DNA of 64,000 nt from Gracilimonas mengyeensis. Its GTDB lineage: Bacteria > Bacteroidota > Rhodothermia > Balneolales > Balneolaceae. A program made the translations under genes and the position numbers. The notes under the pieces are model-generated. The model worked only from the letters and a program-made list of their open reading frames with translations. It was not told the DNA's origin and made no database searches. The DNA is taken from assembly GCF_900182705.1 (NCBI RefSeq), contig NZ_FXTP01000004.1, positions 124,001 through 188,000 on the forward strand, written 5' to 3'. Below are positions 60,650 to 64,000 of the stretch, piece by piece (position 1 is the stretch's first letter; every line of letters begins with the position of its first letter).

Positions 60650-63600
60650 TCAGTTAGCCAATTCCACTTCTTTAGATGAGGCATAACCAAAGGGATTCCA
60701 GCTGATAGCCTTGGCTTTTTCCAATAAATTGGCTGTGGTTACATACACCACAGGGATAAACACCAATGTTACCAGGGTAGAAGCGGTCAGTCCACCAATA
60801 ACTACACGGGCCAGGGAAGCCTGAATTTCTGCACCGGCGCCGATTCCAAAGGAGAGAGGTAACAGTCCAAGTACAGTGGTTAAGGTAGTGATGAGTATGG
60901 GGCGCAAACGTAATCTTCCCGCTTCAACCACCGCTTCAAAAACCGGCATGTTTTTCTCGCGGCGCATCAGGTTGATATAATCCACCAACACAATGGCATT
61001 GTTTACCACAATTCCGATCAGCATAATCATTCCCATCAGACTTTGAATATTCAAGGTAGTGCCGGTAAGCAAGAGGGCGGGTATCACGCCTATAATAGCT
61101 AAAGGCACAGAAAACATTACCACCAGGGGATCAGAGAAACGCTCAAACTGTCCGGCCATCACCATGTAAATCAAAATAAAGGCCATCACGATAGCCATGC
61201 TGAAGTCAGAGGCTGCTTTTTGCTGCTCCTCGTATTCTCCGCCGTAGACAATCGAATATCCTTCGGGGAGCGGGAAGTCAATTAATTCTTCCTGAATAGC
61301 TTCTACGGCTTCTCCAAGAGCCATATCACCAGAAAGGTTTGCGGTGATGTTGGTCACGCGCTGTCCATTTATTCGGTTGATATCTTCCGGTCCGCGAGCG
61401 CGTTCTTTGCTGATGACAGCCGAGACGGGAAGTACTTCTCCAGCCGGGGTACGGATTGAAATATTGTCTAGATCCAACGTACCTAAACGGTCTTCAGGAC
61501 GCAGGCGAACGGTAATAGGATATTCATCGCCGCCAATACGGTAAGAGCCCGCACGACTACCACCAATATTGGTTTGGATTATTTGGGCAACCTGGTTGAT
61601 AGACATTCCCAGGTCGGCAATTTTCTCGCGATCAAAAATAATGCGCTCCTCCGGGCTTCCTTCACTTCGTCCGACACGTACTTCCATGATGCCCGGGATT
61701 TCTTCTACCCGTAATTTGATCTGTTGGGCCAGTTCGTACGCCTTTTCAATATCATAGCCGCGTAATTCAAACTGCACGTCCTCTGCGCCACCACCGCCAA
61801 ATACACGGCGCAATATCCATAATCCAGAGCCGGCATTAACTCGGATGTCGGCACCGGGGATTTTACCGGAGAGGTTTTCCCGGATTTGATCCGCTAGTTC
61901 CGAAGTGCTTTGAGAACGTTTAGACTGAGGAACCATAGCAAGTTCCACTTCAGCACGTCCATCGCGAACCTCGGTAGTAAAAAATTCTACATCTTCCATG
62001 GGAACCGTAGCCCGAACGATATTCTCAAGTTCTTTCAGGTACAGGTTTTGAACGGCAATGTTGGTTCCATCGGCCATCTCCAGGTCGATGTCGATTTCGT
62101 CGGCATCGGTTTGAGGTGCTAACTCAACAGGAATAATGGGTAAGAGCAGAAAGCTGGCAACAACCAGCACACCTGTAATCCCAAATACCCATGACTTACG
62201 GTTCAAGATTTTCTCCAGCATAGCGGAATACTTGAATTCCATCTTCTGGAAAAACTTCTGGAACTTTCCCTTTTTAGAATTTCCGCCTTTTTTAACTGTC
62301 AGGAATTTGCTGGAAAGCATTGGGACCAGGGTCAGTGCTACTAGCAGAGAACAGACCAGGGAGAATACAACAACCAGCGCCAGTTCCTGAAACATCAATC
62401 CTGAAATAGTTTGCATAAACATCACCGGTAAAAAGATTACACAGGTGGTAAGGGTGGAGGCCACAATAGCACCGGCCACTTGTTTAGTCCCGATCAACGC
62501 ACTTGCTTCCAGTTCTTCTTCCTCTTCTTCCCGAAGCCGTATAATGTTCTCTAACACCACAATGGCGTTATCTACAATCAATCCAACCCCGAGGGCCAAC
62601 CCTCCAAAACTCATTTGGTTTAAGGTAAGATCATTGAAATACAGCAGGGCAAAAGTGGCAATGATGGATATGGGTATCGCAACAGCAATAATAAAAGTAG
62701 AGGACCCATTCCTGAAAAACACATATAAAACCACTACAGCTAATAGAGCTCCCCAAATGGCTGAGCTTTGCACATTATCGATAGAGCTTTGAATAAACTG
62801 GCTTTGGTCGATGGTTACAAAAAGCTCAAGGTCATTGCGTTCACTGTTAATCTGCTCTACCTGTTGCCGGATATCTTCAGCTACCGCTACGGTATTGGCT
62901 CCGGTCTGCTTGCGAATGCCAAAGCGTACCATAGGTTTCTCATCAATATATACCACGCGGTCCAGATCTTGGTAGCCAAAAGAAACTTCAGCGACATCTT
63001 TAACACGGATGGGTTTATTATCGATGGTTGTGATGACCGTATTGGCAATTTGATCTATCGATTCATACTCACCAAGCGTTCGTACATACAATTGCTGCAG
63101 GCCGGAGTTTACATTCCCTCCCGGCAGATTGGCATTTTCTCGAGCAATAGCTTGTTGCACTTCCGCCGTAGTAAGGCCACTAGCAATGAGACGGTCTCGC
63201 TTAATATCTACCTTAACTTCACGCTCAATACCGCCCCAGATGTCGATAGAGCCCACACCATTAATTTGCTCAAAGCGTTTGGTTACTTCCCGGTCCAATA
63301 GATCGGTCAGATCGGCCAGGTTCATATCCGAATTGGCACCCACGATTACAATGGGGAAGTTATTAGGGTCAAACTTCCAGATTCGCGGGGGCTCGGCTTC
63401 CGGGGGAATGTCATCACGAACACGGTCAAGGGCAGCACGTACATCATTGGCGGCTACATCTACATCCACACTTTGGGCAAATTCCAGGGTAACCCGGCTG
63501 CCGCCTTCTTCCGATCTGGAACGAACGCGTTCTACGCCCGGTACGCCGGCAAGTGCATTTTCAACGGGCTCTGTAATGATTTGCTCCATTTCCTCGGGGC

Positions 63601-63763
63601 CCACATTGGCATAATCCGTAGCTACGGTAAGCTGGGGATATTCAATAGGAGGAAGTAAATCAACCGGGAGAAACCGAAAACCAATAACTCCCAGGGTTAT
63701 GATGATCAGGAAGACCATCGAAGTCGCAATAGGGCGCTTAATCGACGTTTCAGTGATAGGCAT
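60650..63763 (-). CDS. RND efflux transporter, inner-membrane permease (AcrB/HAE1 type)
   Basis: A 1037-residue pump of normal length. It starts with the standard [23 protein letters not shown] transmembrane helix, followed by the porter domain ([40 protein letters not shown]) and the two six-helix bundles. The TM4 motif is [16 protein letters not shown], with one Asp in place of the double Asp of AcrB, as in many Bacteroidota members. The second half repeats the fold ([48 protein letters not shown]). It forms a tripartite drug/solute pump with the adaptor gene ending 11 bases upstream. The outer-membrane partner is not in the window. Confidence 0.96.
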   Translation of the reverse strand: MPITETSIKRPIATSMVFLIIITLGVIGFRFLPVDLLPPIEYPQLTVATDYANVGPEEMEQIITEPVENALAGVPGVERVRSRSEEGGSRVTLEFAQSVDVDVAANDVRAALDRVRDDIPPEAEPPRIWKFDPNNFPIVIVGANSDMNLADLTDLLDREVTKRFEQINGVGSIDIWGGIEREVKVDIKRDRLIASGLTTAEVQQAIARENANLPGGNVNSGLQQLYVRTLGEYESIDQIANTVITTIDNKPIRVKDVAEVSFGYQDLDRVVYIDEKPMVRFGIRKQTGANTVAVAEDIRQQVEQINSERNDLELFVTIDQSQFIQSSIDNVQSSAIWGALLAVVVLYVFFRNGSSTFIIAVAIPISIIATFALLYFNDLTLNQMSFGGLALGVGLIVDNAIVVLENIIRLREEEEEELEASALIGTKQVAGAIVASTLTTCVIFLPVMFMQTISGLMFQELALVVVFSLVCSLLVALTLVPMLSSKFLTVKKGGNSKKGKFQKFFQKMEFKYSAMLEKILNRKSWVFGITGVLVVASFLLLPIIPVELAPQTDADEIDIDLEMADGTNIAVQNLYLKELENIVRATVPMEDVEFFTTEVRDGRAEVELAMVPQSKRSQSTSELADQIRENLSGKIPGADIRVNAGSGLWILRRVFGGGGAEDVQFELRGYDIEKAYELAQQIKLRVEEIPGIMEVRVGRSEGSPEERIIFDREKIADLGMSINQVAQIIQTNIGGSRAGSYRIGGDEYPITVRLRPEDRLGTLDLDNISIRTPAGEVLPVSAVISKERARGPEDINRINGQRVTNITANLSGDMALGEAVEAIQEELIDFPLPEGYSIVYGGEYEEQQKAASDFSMAIVMAFILIYMVMAGQFERFSDPLVVMFSVPLAIIGVIPALLLTGTTLNIQSLMGMIMLIGIVVNNAIVLVDYINLMRREKNMPVFEAVVEAGRLRLRPILITTLTTVLGLLPLSFGIGAGAEIQASLARVVIGGLTASTLVTLVFIPVVYVTTANLLEKAKAISWNPFGYASSKEVELAN

Positions 63764-63774
63764 AGTCTTCGCTC

Positions 63775-64000
63775 TTAAAGGTTGATGTTATTGGATTGAT
63801 CTTTCTCCTGCATGATCTGTCGCAGCAAGTCTTCACGCTGAAGCTGTTGTAGCCTTACAATACGTTCCCAGCTCATAGCACGCACGCGTGCCTCGCCACG
63901 TCCCTCACTTAGTAAATCCTGTCCAACCGTTACTACCCATTGTCCGCTTTCCAGACCTCTGACGCCTACTTCCATACGTCCCTCAGCTACCACATTAATG
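63775..64000 (-). CDS. RND efflux periplasmic adaptor, C-terminal end (partial)
   Basis: The open minus-strand frame runs off the right edge of the window. The visible 75 or so residues (RMEVGVRGLESGQWVVTVGQDLLSEGRGEARV) are the beta-strand membrane-proximal domain typical of HlyD/AcrA-like adaptors, followed by a helical tail (WERIVRLQQLQREDLLRQIM). It ends 11 bases before the permease start, so both are in one operon. The N-terminal lipoyl and hairpin domains lie outside the window. Confidence 0.8.
   Translation of the reverse strand, partial: INVVAEGRMEVGVRGLESGQWVVTVGQDLLSEGRGEARVRAMSWERIVRLQQLQREDLLRQIMQEKDQSNNINL

Overview
The window looks like chromosomal DNA of a Bacteroidota-related marine or halophilic bacterium, most likely of the Balneolota/Rhodothermota group. 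The evidence is: three secreted proteins end in an NYPNPFNP-type type IX secretion sorting domain; there is a TonB-dependent receptor with an N-terminal carboxypeptidase-regulatory-like domain but no SusD; an ECF sigma factor is followed by a FecR-like gene; and there are many lipoproteins and weak Shine-Dalgarno sites. The genus cannot be fixed by eye.

Layout. 1-6.9 kb is housekeeping: the 3' end of rsmA/ksgA, groES-groEL, a Ca2+/cation antiporter, two small envelope proteins and a SorC-type regulator. 7.3-11.6 kb holds an ECF sigma factor, a stub of an anti-sigma factor and a TonB-dependent receptor. 11.7-43.5 kb is a pectin / rhamnogalacturonan-I (RG-I) locus: two surface-type beta-helix proteins (one PL9-like), a 1616-residue PL11 lyase with a triplicated N-terminal module, a CE12 acetylesterase fused to a C-terminal beta-sandwich, two PL26-type exo-RG lyases, a CE15-like esterase, a PL4 lyase on the opposite strand, an unrecognised 619-residue secreted protein, two GH105 hydrolases, a PL10-like lyase, a PL22-like oligogalacturonate lyase and a CBM9-like/PKD protein. 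43.8-57.7 kb is the rhamnose and lactate block: rhaM, a GH31 enzyme, an NCS1-type permease, bifunctional rhamnulose-1-phosphate aldolase/dehydrogenase, a 56-residue membrane protein, rhaI, rhaB and lutABC. A second PL10 lyase follows. 59.5-64 kb holds a DNA glycosylase and an RND efflux pump with the end of its adaptor.

How it fits together (inference from families): surface lyases and the acetylesterase cut pectin and RG-I; lipoprotein and periplasmic exo-lyases, PL22 and GH105 enzymes reduce the fragments to L-rhamnose and unsaturated uronate; RhaM, RhaI, RhaB and the aldolase/dehydrogenase convert rhamnose to DHAP and L-lactate; LutABC oxidises lactate to pyruvate. Genes for the uronate branch (KduI, KduD, KdgK, KdgA) are not in the window.

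The most unusual non-coding content is in the gaps between these genes. Five gaps carry the same ordered composite of palindromic modules. Four or five others carry MITE-like elements with a fixed scaffold whose internal hairpin arms differ in sequence in every copy but stay perfectly paired. A TGTCTCTTAT-type motif recurs upstream of at least four catabolic genes. Next to the second PL26 gene lies the wreck of an IS30-type transposase joined to the 3' end of a lost paralogue of the 619-residue unknown protein.
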